DNA of 64,000 nt from positions 2,790,001 to 2,854,000 of the forward strand of contig OZ220466.1 in assembly GCA_965116055.1 (NCBI GenBank). Direction: 5' to 3'. The position numbers and the translations under genes were made by a program. Positions 18,297 to 27,576 of this stretch are shown in pieces (the stretch's first letter is position 1; each line of letters starts with the position of its first letter). The DNA comes from Bin55 sp965116055 (lineage in GTDB: Bacteria > Pseudomonadota > Gammaproteobacteria > Pseudomonadales > Azotimanducaceae). The notes beneath the pieces were generated by a model that was not told the origin of the DNA, searched no databases, and worked only from the letters and a program-made list of their open reading frames with translations.

Positions 18297-18886
18297 CCGT
18301 TTGGTACCTTCGCAAGGTATTGTTGATGGTAGTGCTCAGCATAGTAGAACGATCTCGCCTCAACCACCTCCGTCGTGATTTCGCCGTAACCTGCATGGCG
18401 CAGTTTCGACTGGTAGCTCGCTTTCGAAGCTTCGGCTTCAAGGCGTTGTTCTTCATCGTATACATAAATAGCCGAGCGATATTGCGTTCCTATGTCGTTG
18501 CCCTGACGCATACCTTGCGTAGGGTCGTGGTGCTCCCAAAAAGCGCGTAGCATCGCTCGGTAGCTAACCAGTTTCGGATCGAATACGACGAGCACGACTT
18601 CGGCGTGTCCGGTATGCCCGGAGCAAACCTCTTCATACGTTGGATTGGGCGTTATGCCGCCGGCATAGCCGACGGCAGTAGTGTAAACCCCCTCCAGCTG
18701 CCAGAACACACGCTCAGCGCCCCAAAAACATCCCATGCCACCTAAAAATCGTTCCAGGCTTTCTGGAAACGGTTCTACGAGCCGCCTCCCGTTAACGAAA
18801 TGGGTGGATGGAACCGGCATGGTGTCATCCCGACCCGGCAACGCGGTTTCCGCAGTGGGTAATTGCAATCCGCGGTGTAAATTCAT
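18233..18886 (-). CDS. msrA: Peptide methionine-S-sulfoxide reductase
   Basis: 217 residues, close to E. coli MsrA in length and layout. MsrA reduces methionine-S-sulfoxide in proteins with thioredoxin. The catalytic cysteine is in GGMGCFWGAERVFW; HDPTQGMRQGNDIGTQYRSA and YYAEHYHQQYL follow as in the family. NGYCGLGGTG near the end carries a resolving cysteine. The N-terminal leader (ALPGRDDTMPVP) is the same type as in E. coli. The 3' end overlaps the MFS gene by 64 bases on the opposite strand. Confidence 0.96.
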   Translation of the reverse strand: MNLHRGLQLPTAETALPGRDDTMPVPSTHFVNGRRLVEPFPESLERFLGGMGCFWGAERVFWQLEGVYTTAVGYAGGITPNPTYEEVCSGHTGHAEVVLVVFDPKLVSYRAMLRAFWEHHDPTQGMRQGNDIGTQYRSAIYVYDEEQRLEAEASKASYQSKLRHAGYGEITTEVVEARSFYYAEHYHQQYLAKVPNGYCGLGGTGISCDIEALVSSD

Positions 18887-18952
18887 GGTTGGTTGCGACC
18901 GCTGCTCAAATTCATATCGAATTTATAATTTTAGGTGCTAGCCTCTATCTCC

Positions 18953-20575
18953 ATGCGTCCAATTCACCGCTTCCTCGCGCCCCTTTTAGCGATATTTTTA
19001 TGGGGCTGTGCAAGTTTTAGCCAACCTGATCCAGATCTCCTCACGCAAGTCGAGGATTTCATGGTGGTGCAACAAAAGCAGGATACATTCCTTGCACTCC
19101 CCGACACATTGGCTCGACTCAAGGATATGCGTACCTACGCGGGCGAAGTATCGGTGTTATATCGAACCGAATCTCTACGCCTTGGGCCGCTTGGTTCCGC
19201 GCTCATTTCGAAGCACGACGCCAGTCTTAATGGTCATTTGGTGCTTCGAAAATTCTACCGGTCGTTGGATGAAAGCGCTTACGCGAAACATGCGCACTGG
19301 GTCGACAAAATCAAGCATCATGTGGTGCATGGACGCGATGGTTCACTTGATCAACCTTTTCGAGCGCTCACGCTTGAAGATGCTCATGCATTCTTGCTGG
19401 AACGCGGCGATACCGTCATCGGGACGATGTATGGTCAGAGCGACGAGTATCCACTGATTGCTTATGTGCTTTCTCGCAATGAGTTAGGACATGTCAACAA
19501 GACCTATTTTGAGATTCGAGCGTATGCGCGCTGGCGCGACATGACGGCCGATCCGACCAATGCACAGCCACTAGACGTTATTCGAGCGCTTGCTCAAGCG
19601 CAGGACAACTCGGCACAAGTAGCCTATGGCGTATATCTTCTTGAAAACGCAAGTTCGAACGAAGAAAAGCGCGATCAACTCATCATTGCTGGGCGGAATT
19701 GGTTGCAAACGGCAAGCGCTTCCCCGAACGCGCTACCGCCCTACTTCCTAGCGAATTTCGAGGTTGCGGAGCGTGCACAAGGTATATCTTGGGAGCGTGT
19801 CAAGGCGCGTTACGAAAGTGCCATTCAACTTGGGTACACGGACGCGCATGTTCGTCTGGGCAGGCTTTATTTACAAGGCGTTTACGGCGGGCAAGAGCGT
19901 CGTACCGGATTAGAGCTTTTAGAAGAAGCCGCGGCGTTGAATAACGTCGACGCTGCAACCGCGCTTGGATCGTTGTTGATGTCGCAAGCTCCCAACGATG
20001 CCTTGGCGTACTTGAAACAGGCAGCAACGCTGGGTACCGATCGCCATCGACTGCACTATATTCGCACACTTGTACAACCATCTCGCCCAGCCATGGCGCT
20101 GGATTCAACTGAGTTTGATTGGGTCACCAATCTTGCCCATGACAGGAATCAAGAAGCCATGATTCTGCTCGGAACGATTCATGCACGCGGCTTATTTAAT
20201 GACCATGTCAGCATCAGACAAGCGCGGCGCTGGTACCGCCGCAGCGTCGAAGTTCAACCAACGGCTGGGGAACACGTAAACGAAGTCGCGTGGGTACTAG
20301 CGACGACCCACCTTAAACGCCTACGCAACCCGACCTTGGCGATTAAGTACATGGATGTATTGATGCAGCAAAATGAAGCAGCTCGAGAACATCCGGCTTA
20401 CATCGACACCTGGGCTGCAGCGTATGCCGCAGCGGGTAACTTTCAACGAGCGATCGAGCTTCAAGAAGAAGCGCTAGCTAAAGCGGAAAGCACTCAGAGC
20501 GACATCCACCACCTGCTCAAAGCGCATCTTCAAAACTACAAGGAACGCAAGGCGTTAACCGAAGAGGTACCTTGA
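18953..20575 (+). CDS. Lipoprotein with Sel1/TPR-like repeats
   Basis: 540 residues from ATG 18953 (MRPIHRFLAPLLAIFLWGCAS); LWGC is a lipobox, so the mature protein is lipid-anchored at Cys. An upstream GTG/TTG-type start is possible but would lengthen the signal. The second half has Sel1-like helical pairs: DAHVRLGRLYLQGVYG, DAATALGSLLMSQ, EAMILLGTIHARGLF, then TPR-like repeats up to AAAYAAAGNFQRAIELQEEA. Such proteins scaffold envelope or polysaccharide complexes. It ends directly against the mnmH start (TGA followed by ATG), which implies a transcriptional unit although no functional link is obvious. Confidence 0.8.
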   Translation: MRPIHRFLAPLLAIFLWGCASFSQPDPDLLTQVEDFMVVQQKQDTFLALPDTLARLKDMRTYAGEVSVLYRTESLRLGPLGSALISKHDASLNGHLVLRKFYRSLDESAYAKHAHWVDKIKHHVVHGRDGSLDQPFRALTLEDAHAFLLERGDTVIGTMYGQSDEYPLIAYVLSRNELGHVNKTYFEIRAYARWRDMTADPTNAQPLDVIRALAQAQDNSAQVAYGVYLLENASSNEEKRDQLIIAGRNWLQTASASPNALPPYFLANFEVAERAQGISWERVKARYESAIQLGYTDAHVRLGRLYLQGVYGGQERRTGLELLEEAAALNNVDAATALGSLLMSQAPNDALAYLKQAATLGTDRHRLHYIRTLVQPSRPAMALDSTEFDWVTNLAHDRNQEAMILLGTIHARGLFNDHVSIRQARRWYRRSVEVQPTAGEHVNEVAWVLATTHLKRLRNPTLAIKYMDVLMQQNEAAREHPAYIDTWAAAYAAAGNFQRAIELQEEALAKAESTQSDIHHLLKAHLQNYKERKALTEEVP

Positions 20576-21619
20576 ATGGTCGCCGTGCGCACCGACTTCA
20601 CGCGCATATTACGCGATAACTTACCCGTTCTGGATGTGCGCGCTCCAGGCGAGTTCGAACGCGGCGCCCTGCCGCGTGCTGTCAACATGCCAATCCTTAC
20701 GGACGCGGAACGTGCAGAAGTAGGCATCGTCTACAAACAGCATGGTAATGAGGCCGCCATGAAACGCGGTTTTAAACTCGTCGTCGGCACAACCAAAAAG
20801 CGCCGCGTTCAAGCTTGGTTGGCATATGCAGAAGCACACAAAGAGACGCTATTGACTTGCTGGCGAGGTGGTCAGCGTTCAGCCATCGCGCAACGTTGGC
20901 TTGAAGAAGCGGGTTGCCAAGTGCCGCGCCTCGCCGGTGGTTTTAAAGCCATGCGGCAATTCAGTTTAAACGTGCTCAAGCAAGCACATCGCAGGAATTG
21001 GCTAGTAATAGCCGGGCCGACCGGCGTAGGAAAAACACAATTACTCAATCGTTTTCCGCATGCCATTGATCTGGAAGCGCTTGCGAACCATCGCGGGTCT
21101 TCGTTCGGGCGGCGCGAGACGCCGCAACCTGTGCCGGTGTCGTTTGAACTAGCCCTCGCTCAAAAACTCTTGCAAACAACACACTTTCGCACCTGCCTAA
21201 TTGAAGACGAGAGTCGCACGATCGGAAGATTGGCCGTACCTAGCGAGCTTTATAACGCGATTCAAACCGCGCCGATTCTCGTATTGGAAGCGACCGCAGA
21301 AGAGCGCATTCGTCACACATACGATCTTTATGTTCGCGGCAAGGAGCCTCAATCTCTCCGTGACGCGTTAGTTCGCATTCAGAAACGATTAGGCAACGAA
21401 CGATATAAGATCGTGAAAAAACAGCTTGATCGGGCCACTGGTGCCAATTGCGAGGCACTGCATCTCGAATGGATCGCTAATGTATTCCGCTGGTATTACG
21501 ATCCAATGTATGCATATCAACTTGCTCTTAAACGAGACCGCATCGTATTTAGAGGGAGTGCAATCGACGCGTTTAAATTTCTAACGAACTACCGAGAAGC
21601 AACCGCTGCGTACCCCTAA
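20576..21619 (+). CDS. mnmH: tRNA 2-selenouridine synthase
   Basis: 347 residues. MnmH (SelU/YbbB) replaces sulfur with selenium at wobble 2-thiouridines of tRNA Lys, Glu and Gln via a geranylated intermediate. The N-terminal rhodanese domain carries the catalytic Cys95 in CWRGGQRS, and residues 147-154 form the P-loop GPTGVGKT. EDESRTIGR and the C-terminal YDPMYAYQLALKR are family motifs. The ATG follows the lipoprotein stop without a gap. The last four bases overlap the convergent indolepyruvate oxidoreductase gene. A selD partner is not in this window. Confidence 0.93.
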   Translation: MVAVRTDFTRILRDNLPVLDVRAPGEFERGALPRAVNMPILTDAERAEVGIVYKQHGNEAAMKRGFKLVVGTTKKRRVQAWLAYAEAHKETLLTCWRGGQRSAIAQRWLEEAGCQVPRLAGGFKAMRQFSLNVLKQAHRRNWLVIAGPTGVGKTQLLNRFPHAIDLEALANHRGSSFGRRETPQPVPVSFELALAQKLLQTTHFRTCLIEDESRTIGRLAVPSELYNAIQTAPILVLEATAEERIRHTYDLYVRGKEPQSLRDALVRIQKRLGNERYKIVKKQLDRATGANCEALHLEWIANVFRWYYDPMYAYQLALKRDRIVFRGSAIDAFKFLTNYREATAAYP

Positions 21620-24600
21620 GTCGACAAGCTCGAATGTTGCAAGCCGCCATCGCTAGTCAGCGTCGCATGGAGTACCCGTGGGGCCAACTCTTGACGTAAT
21701 GCGATGATGCGCTCTTCGCACCGCCGCCAATTGGTCTCCCTGACGTATCCGAATCCTTTCACTTCCCGGTAACACGTAAATAAATCGACGGCCGCATCGT
21801 AGTTACGCTCGTTGACGCGTTCGACCGCAAGCTCAATATCGGTCGTTAGCTGTGCAAGCAGTTGCCGTTCGAATTGACGTTCGGCGCTAAATCGGAACGG
21901 ATCCAAGCGGGTTCCTCGCCACGTACGCATCGCCACCAGTAGATGCAATAGAGGCTTGATCCATGGACCGATTCGAACCTTACCGCGTGTGGGGTCTTTC
22001 CGCAGCCACGTTGGCGCAAACGCATAGGCAACCGAGTCCGCTTCGAATTGCTGTGCAATACTCCGCGTGAACTCATCGTGCGTTAGGAGCCTAGCTACCT
22101 CGTACTCATCTTTAATCGCCATAAAGTGAAATAAAGCATCCGCGACGATTCGTGTCAGGGCAGGATCGCCGTCAGTGGTATGGGTATCGCGTTGCCGGAT
22201 TCGTTTGATGGTATTGAGATACAGATCCGCATAACGAGCGCTCTGGTATTCGCACAATCGTTTGAAGCGCAGCTCAATAAATTGATCAAGCAAGGTCATC
22301 GCGGCATGGGGCTCTTCTTTTTTCGCCAACGTTTCCAATTCGGTTCGACTGCCGCTGCGGCGCCCAGCTTCGAAAGCTGTCAAGTTTGCTTTGATAGCCA
22401 CGCCATTGAGTTCAATCGCGCGACGAAGGCTCGACAGACTGACAGGAATCCAACCTTGTTGATACGCAAAGCCGAGCAGTGCCATATTCGCATGGGCACT
22501 TGAGCCCGCACTTTCGTCGGCAAGTTGCATTGCGTCGATAGACTGAAGGTGAAGTACATAGTCAGCAAGTACGTCAATCGTGTCCGTTATGGAATAGTCT
22601 TGGCCATGATCCACGACCGCTAAGTGCGACGGCGATAGCTGATTGTTCACGATCGCTCGGGTACAGTGCTCGTCAAGTAGCTTCGCGACTTCTGCGCTGC
22701 ACGCCGTGACGGGATCGGCGGCAATAAGTACATCCGTTTCGCTTTCTGCAAGTCTTGTGCGCCAAATGTGTTCAGGGCCGATTCGAACGTGAGAAACAAC
22801 CGCCCCTCCTTTCTGAGCTAAACCTGTCATCTCTAAGCTGCTAGCTTGTTTCCCGTCTAAATGCGCAGCCATAGCAAGGATCTGACTCAACGTGATCACA
22901 CCCGTACCGCCGACCCCCGCGATCAGGATCCCTGCGGAGGCCGGTACATCAGCCGCAGGTAACTCAAGTGACTCTGACTGTAATTTCTCGTGTTGTCGTA
23001 GTCTGCCTTTTATCTCGACCAATGCGGGGCAATAACCTTCTACGCATGCGAGATCCTGAATGCAGTGAGCTTGATCAATCTGGCGTTTTTCGCCGAACTT
23101 GGTTTGCACGGTTTTTACAGCCGAGCAACCTGATTGGACGACGCAGTCACCGCAGTGCTCACAGATATCTTCGTTAATCATGACGTATCGCGATGAAAGC
23201 GGCATGAGACCGCGTTTGCGCTTGCGTCGCTTTTCATTGGCGCACGCATGATCGACAATCAAAACCGTACAACCTTCGATCGAACGCAGTTCGCGTTGCA
23301 CGGCATGAAGATGTTTTCGATCGTAGACCTTATACGAAGCGCCTTTGTGAACTGCGACATCCTCAGCGACTACGCGCACAGTTTTCACACCCTCCGCCTT
23401 CACCTGCGCAACGACATCACTTACGGTGAGATCGCCCTCGACCGCTTGACCACCAGTCATTGCAACGGCATCGTTAAACAAAATCTTGTAGGTGACGTTG
23501 ACCTTCGCAGCCACTGCCGCGCGAATGGCCATTAAGCCGGAATGCGAGTAGGTGCCATCACCTAGATTCACAAAGACGTGATCGGTATCGGTAAATGGAG
23601 CTTGCCCAATCCAGTTTGCGCCTTCACCGCCCATGTGTGTGAATAGATACGTCTCTCGATGCATCCACTGCGCCATGTAGTGGCACCCGATCCCAGCGAA
23701 CGCTCGGCTGCCTTCCGGCACTTTCGTTGATCCGCTATGAGGACATCCAGGACAGAACAACGGTTTACGCTGCGTATTCATAGACCGGGGCTGCTCACCA
23801 CTGCGCTGTGCTGTACGACGCTTTAGGTACATATCCGCAGACGGCAGGCGTACTTCCAGTCTTATTGCGATATGCAGCAGCGCATCAATAATCGCATCAA
23901 TTTGCAGTTCCCCAAATGAACTTAGCAGCTCGCTTCCGTCGATATCTTCCTTACCTAGAATCGACGCACGACCGACACCGTACAAAGCCGCTTTCAGTTC
24001 GGTTTCCAGGAATGCATGCTTCGATTCAACCACAAATACAACCTGGGCATCAATGACCTGATCGCGTAACCACAGACGATCCGTCGGCCAAAGCAAACCT
24101 AACTTAATGAGTCGAATACCCGCTCTGCCGATGTCTTCGTTCGAACTCAACCCAAGCAAGTTCAATGCTTGCCGGACATTCGTGTAACTTTTACCCGTCG
24201 TAACGATCGCCAGCTTGGGTCTCGACCCACTACCTATGGTGCGGTTAATGGGATTCGCACCTGTAAACTCGCGTACTAAACTCAACTTTTGCGCCATGCG
24301 CCGCTCCTGCTCATGCGGCGTATCGACAAGGCGTATGTGCGGATCGAATGCCAGTGGAGGGAAGACGAACGGCGATCGTTCTGTGAGCTTGATTGTGGCA
24401 GAGCTATCCATCACCGATGTTTGCGCTAGCATGGATGTCCAACAACCGCAGTATCTCGACAGAGCCCATCCGTAGAGGCCGAATTCAATGAGCTCGCCGA
24501 CATCGGTCGGGTCCAGAATCGGTATTTGCAGATCCCTCAGGATGCCTGCGCTATCGCTCGGTAACGTTGAGGATTTGCAATCGGGGTCGTCCCCGATGAT

Positions 24601-25041
24601 CGCAAGCACCCCGCCCAACGGCGATGTGCCGGCCATGTTGGCGTGCCGGATCGCGTCGGTCGAGCGGTCGAGTCCAGGCGACTTGCCGTACCAAAGCCCG
24701 AAGACGCCCTCGTATCTTCTTCCCTGGAATAGCCCAACTTGTTGCGTACCCCATACAGCGGTCGCTGCAAGATCTTCGTTGATGCCTGGCTGGAATACGA
24801 TGTTGGCGTCTTGTAGGTGATCGCTTGCGCGCGCCAGTTCCAAATCAACACCGGCAAGCGGCGACCCTCGATAGCCACTCACGAAACCTGCCGTATCGCG
24901 GTTCGCTGCCCGGTCTAACTGACGTTGTTCGAGGATCATTCGTACGATGCTTTGCGTACCGGTCAGCCACAGATCCGATTCGTTAAGCATGTATTTGTGT
25001 GCTAGCGTAATGCGCTGCACCCGAGCTGGCAGGGCAGTCAT
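21616..25041 (-). CDS. Indolepyruvate ferredoxin oxidoreductase, fused alpha/beta subunits
   Basis: 1141 residues. It decarboxylates aryl pyruvates (from Trp, Phe, Tyr) or branched 2-oxoacids to acyl-CoA. Order of domains: pyrimidine-binding TPP domain (GYRGSPLAGVDLELA), TPP/pyrophosphate domain (CPGCPHSGSTKVPEG, GEGANWIG, NLGDGTYSHSG), a cysteine cluster (CEHCGDCVVQSGC, then HCIQDLACVEGYCPALV), and the gamma-type domain (GVGGTGVITLSQIL, SLEMTGLAQKGGAVVSHVRIG). The fused layout is the one found in many Proteobacteria. It is divergent from an Lrp/AsnC regulator 131 bases away, which is probably its regulator. Confidence 0.92.
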   Translation of the reverse strand: MTALPARVQRITLAHKYMLNESDLWLTGTQSIVRMILEQRQLDRAANRDTAGFVSGYRGSPLAGVDLELARASDHLQDANIVFQPGINEDLAATAVWGTQQVGLFQGRRYEGVFGLWYGKSPGLDRSTDAIRHANMAGTSPLGGVLAIIGDDPDCKSSTLPSDSAGILRDLQIPILDPTDVGELIEFGLYGWALSRYCGCWTSMLAQTSVMDSSATIKLTERSPFVFPPLAFDPHIRLVDTPHEQERRMAQKLSLVREFTGANPINRTIGSGSRPKLAIVTTGKSYTNVRQALNLLGLSSNEDIGRAGIRLIKLGLLWPTDRLWLRDQVIDAQVVFVVESKHAFLETELKAALYGVGRASILGKEDIDGSELLSSFGELQIDAIIDALLHIAIRLEVRLPSADMYLKRRTAQRSGEQPRSMNTQRKPLFCPGCPHSGSTKVPEGSRAFAGIGCHYMAQWMHRETYLFTHMGGEGANWIGQAPFTDTDHVFVNLGDGTYSHSGLMAIRAAVAAKVNVTYKILFNDAVAMTGGQAVEGDLTVSDVVAQVKAEGVKTVRVVAEDVAVHKGASYKVYDRKHLHAVQRELRSIEGCTVLIVDHACANEKRRKRKRGLMPLSSRYVMINEDICEHCGDCVVQSGCSAVKTVQTKFGEKRQIDQAHCIQDLACVEGYCPALVEIKGRLRQHEKLQSESLELPAADVPASAGILIAGVGGTGVITLSQILAMAAHLDGKQASSLEMTGLAQKGGAVVSHVRIGPEHIWRTRLAESETDVLIAADPVTACSAEVAKLLDEHCTRAIVNNQLSPSHLAVVDHGQDYSITDTIDVLADYVLHLQSIDAMQLADESAGSSAHANMALLGFAYQQGWIPVSLSSLRRAIELNGVAIKANLTAFEAGRRSGSRTELETLAKKEEPHAAMTLLDQFIELRFKRLCEYQSARYADLYLNTIKRIRQRDTHTTDGDPALTRIVADALFHFMAIKDEYEVARLLTHDEFTRSIAQQFEADSVAYAFAPTWLRKDPTRGKVRIGPWIKPLLHLLVAMRTWRGTRLDPFRFSAERQFERQLLAQLTTDIELAVERVNERNYDAAVDLFTCYREVKGFGYVRETNWRRCEERIIALRQELAPRVLHATLTSDGGLQHSSLST

Positions 25042-25172
25042 TTGATCTATAGAAATGAAAGTTCGATTTCTAAATCATATTGTTTTCGTGAGTAAATAGT
25101 GACTAATTCTTTACTCTATCGCCACATACATAAAATTTTTTCTTTTCTGCACAATCAATAGGAATATTTATC

Positions 25173-25643
25173 GTGAAAGACCTAGATCGTATAGACGAAC
25201 GCATACTAGAGCTATTACAGCGCAATGCGGCTATTACCATGCAGGAGCTGGGCTCAATCGTTGGACTGTCGCACACACCGTGCTGGCGTCGAGTCCGACA
25301 GCTAGAGGAAAAAGGCTACATCAACAAACGCGTGGCGATACTCAACCCGGAAAAACTTGAACTTAACGTCAATGTGTTCGTGTTCGTGACGCTAAGTCGC
25401 CACCAATCGAATGCCCTCACTCGATTCGAAAAGGCCATAGAAAATGTTCCCGAAATAGTCGAGTGCTACTCTGTATCTGGTCAAGCCGACTTCTTGCTTC
25501 GTGTCGTCGTACACGATATGAGCGCATACGACGCATTGTTGAAACGTACTTTGATCCATCTCCCGGAAATTGGTAATCTCAATTCAACGATCGCGCTACA
25601 GCAACTAAAGTACACGACCGAATTGCCGCTTCAATCGCTCTAA
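25173..25643 (+). CDS. Lrp/AsnC family transcriptional regulator
   Basis: 156 residues, GTG start at 25173 with AGGAA 10-14 bases upstream. Residues 5-60 form the AsnC-type helix-turn-helix (IDERILELLQRNAAITMQEL, then GLSHTPCWRRVRQLEEKGYI), followed by the RAM effector domain (VECYSVSGQADFLLRVVVHD). Lrp-type proteins are octameric regulators that sense amino acids. It is divergent from the indolepyruvate oxidoreductase gene and its AT-rich upstream region is the likely shared operator, so regulation of aromatic amino acid breakdown is a fair inference. Confidence 0.92.
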   Translation: MKDLDRIDERILELLQRNAAITMQELGSIVGLSHTPCWRRVRQLEEKGYINKRVAILNPEKLELNVNVFVFVTLSRHQSNALTRFEKAIENVPEIVECYSVSGQADFLLRVVVHDMSAYDALLKRTLIHLPEIGNLNSTIALQQLKYTTELPLQSL

Positions 25644-25649
25644 AAGTCG

Positions 25650-27257
25650 CTACATTCGGAAGATGCCGAACTGATTGACGTTGCGGCGCATCTTGCGCGT
25701 GGTCGCGGTAAGTGCAAGGGCGAGGATCTGGCGCGTGTCCGCTGGATCAATGATGCCATCATCCCACAGTCTCGCACTCGCAAAGTACGGGTGGCCTTCC
25801 TCATCATATTGCTGACGAATGCCATCCATGAACGCAGTTTTCTCCTGAAGCGGCCACTCGCGACCACCCGCGGCAAGACTGCCCTCGCGCACCGTCGCTA
25901 ACACGTGCGCTGCTTGCTCGCCACCCATCACCGACACCCGTGCATTGGGCCAAGTCCAGAGCATGCGAGCGCCGTACGCCCGCCCGCACATGGCGTAGTT
26001 GCCCGCACCGAATGATCCACCAATGATCACCGTCAGTTTCGGTACGCTCGCACAAGCCACTGCAGTGACCATTTTTGCGCCATCCTTGGCGATGCCTTCG
26101 TTTTCGTATTTCTGCCCAACCATGAAACCGCTTATATTCTGAAGGAACAGTAGCGGTATGCCGCGGCGGTCAGCCAGTTGAATGAAGTGTGCAGCTTTAA
26201 GCGCAGACTCGGAAAAGAGTACACCGTTATTTGCTAAAACAGCAATCGGAAAACCGTGTATGCGCGCGAAACCGCACACCAAAGTCTCGCCGTAGAGCGG
26301 TTTAAATGCACTGAATTCGGATCCGTCGACCAAGCGCGCGATGATTTCGTGGACATCATAGGGCGTGCGGTTATTTTGCGGCAGAATACCGTATATCTCC
26401 TTAGGGTCGTAGAGAGGAGCTTTCGACGGCACCCGATCGACGGTGTCCTTGTATGAGAGATTCGAATCTGCGATGGTAGCTCGTGCAAGTGATAGTGCAT
26501 GCTCGTCATTTTGTGCGAGATAATCCGTAACGCCCGACCGGCGGGAGTGAACATCCCCGCCGCCTAACGATTCAGCGTCTATCTCTTCGCCGGTTGCTGC
26601 CTTTACCAACGGTGGGCCTCCGAGAAATATCGTACCTTGACCCTTCACGATGATCGCCTGGTCGCACATCGCCGGCACGTAAGCACCACCCGCAGTGCAG
26701 GAGCCCATGACAACGGCAATTTGCGGGATCCCAGCGCCGGACATCGTTGCCTGGTTATAAAAAATGCGACCGAAATGCTGCTTATCAGGAAAAACTTCCG
26801 ACTGAAGCGGTAAAAACGCCCCACCGGAATCCACAAGGTAGATACAAGGCAGTTCGTTTTCGAGGGCTATTTCTTGCGCCCGCAAGTGTTTCTTAACCGT
26901 CATGGGGTAATAAGTACCGCCTTTAACGGTTGCATCGTTTGCTACGACGACGCATTCTTTACCTTCGACAACGCCAATGCCCGCAATCAATCCTGCTGCC
27001 GGCACCGGGTCTTCGTACATGCCATACGCTGCAAAGGTGGAAAACTCTAAAAACGGCGAACCTGGATCAAGCAGTCGTTTCACACGTTCTCGCGGCAGTA
27101 ATTTACCCCGCTCAATGTGACGCTTGCGAGATCGTTCACCTCCACCGAGTGCAATCTCGGCTTGACGAGATTCAAGATCCCGCAGAGCGACCAAAAACGC
27201 TTCGTGGTTCGATTGAAATACCGAATCAGAGGTTCGAATTGAGGACTTCAGAATCAT
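25650..27257 (-). CDS. Acyl-CoA carboxylase carboxyltransferase (beta) subunit, methylcrotonyl-CoA type
   Basis: 535 residues from ATG 27257 (a TTG three codons earlier is possible). Strong match to biotin-dependent carboxyltransferases: RGKLLPRERVKRLLDPGSPF, CIYLVDSGGAFLPLQ, GSCTAGGAYVPAMCD, GTIFLGGPPLVKAATGE, QNISGFMVGQKYE and the C-terminal AGGREWPLQEKTAFMDGIRQ. This pattern is that of MCC beta, which carboxylates 3-methylcrotonyl-CoA in leucine breakdown; geranyl-CoA carboxylase is a close alternative. No biotin-carboxylase alpha subunit lies nearby, which is unusual as they are normally adjacent. The stop is 6 bases from the convergent regulator gene. Confidence 0.9.
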   Translation of the reverse strand: MILKSSIRTSDSVFQSNHEAFLVALRDLESRQAEIALGGGERSRKRHIERGKLLPRERVKRLLDPGSPFLEFSTFAAYGMYEDPVPAAGLIAGIGVVEGKECVVVANDATVKGGTYYPMTVKKHLRAQEIALENELPCIYLVDSGGAFLPLQSEVFPDKQHFGRIFYNQATMSGAGIPQIAVVMGSCTAGGAYVPAMCDQAIIVKGQGTIFLGGPPLVKAATGEEIDAESLGGGDVHSRRSGVTDYLAQNDEHALSLARATIADSNLSYKDTVDRVPSKAPLYDPKEIYGILPQNNRTPYDVHEIIARLVDGSEFSAFKPLYGETLVCGFARIHGFPIAVLANNGVLFSESALKAAHFIQLADRRGIPLLFLQNISGFMVGQKYENEGIAKDGAKMVTAVACASVPKLTVIIGGSFGAGNYAMCGRAYGARMLWTWPNARVSVMGGEQAAHVLATVREGSLAAGGREWPLQEKTAFMDGIRQQYDEEGHPYFASARLWDDGIIDPADTRQILALALTATTRKMRRNVNQFGIFRM

Positions 27258-27576
27258 GAGAAACAACCTTCGTTCCAGCGCTATTTTCTATCTGCAAATG
27301 GCACTCCACTCAAGGATCGTTGAAGTGCAAACGAACTGCAACTTGGGTGCAATTCACAATAAGCCCGGTCTTCGCCTTTCTTCGTAGGCCTCCTCCACGA
27401 GCAGATACAGTCAATCAGAAGTCATTTTTCCATGAATTCGACGTTAGATACCCATCACGCTGTGCGCTTATTCGCATCGGACGTCAATCGCATAATCGCT
27501 CATGAATTGAGAAGATGGATGTAATGAATATGTCGCAACGTTCAAAATATGCGTCAGTGCTAATGTCTTGATAACC
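27258..27576. other. Intergenic region between divergent carboxylase and thiolase-like genes
   Basis: About 320 bases between two divergently transcribed genes. It must hold both promoters, but I cannot assign boxes with confidence. No open frame with coding character, no repeat and no RNA structure was recognised. Confidence 0.5.
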
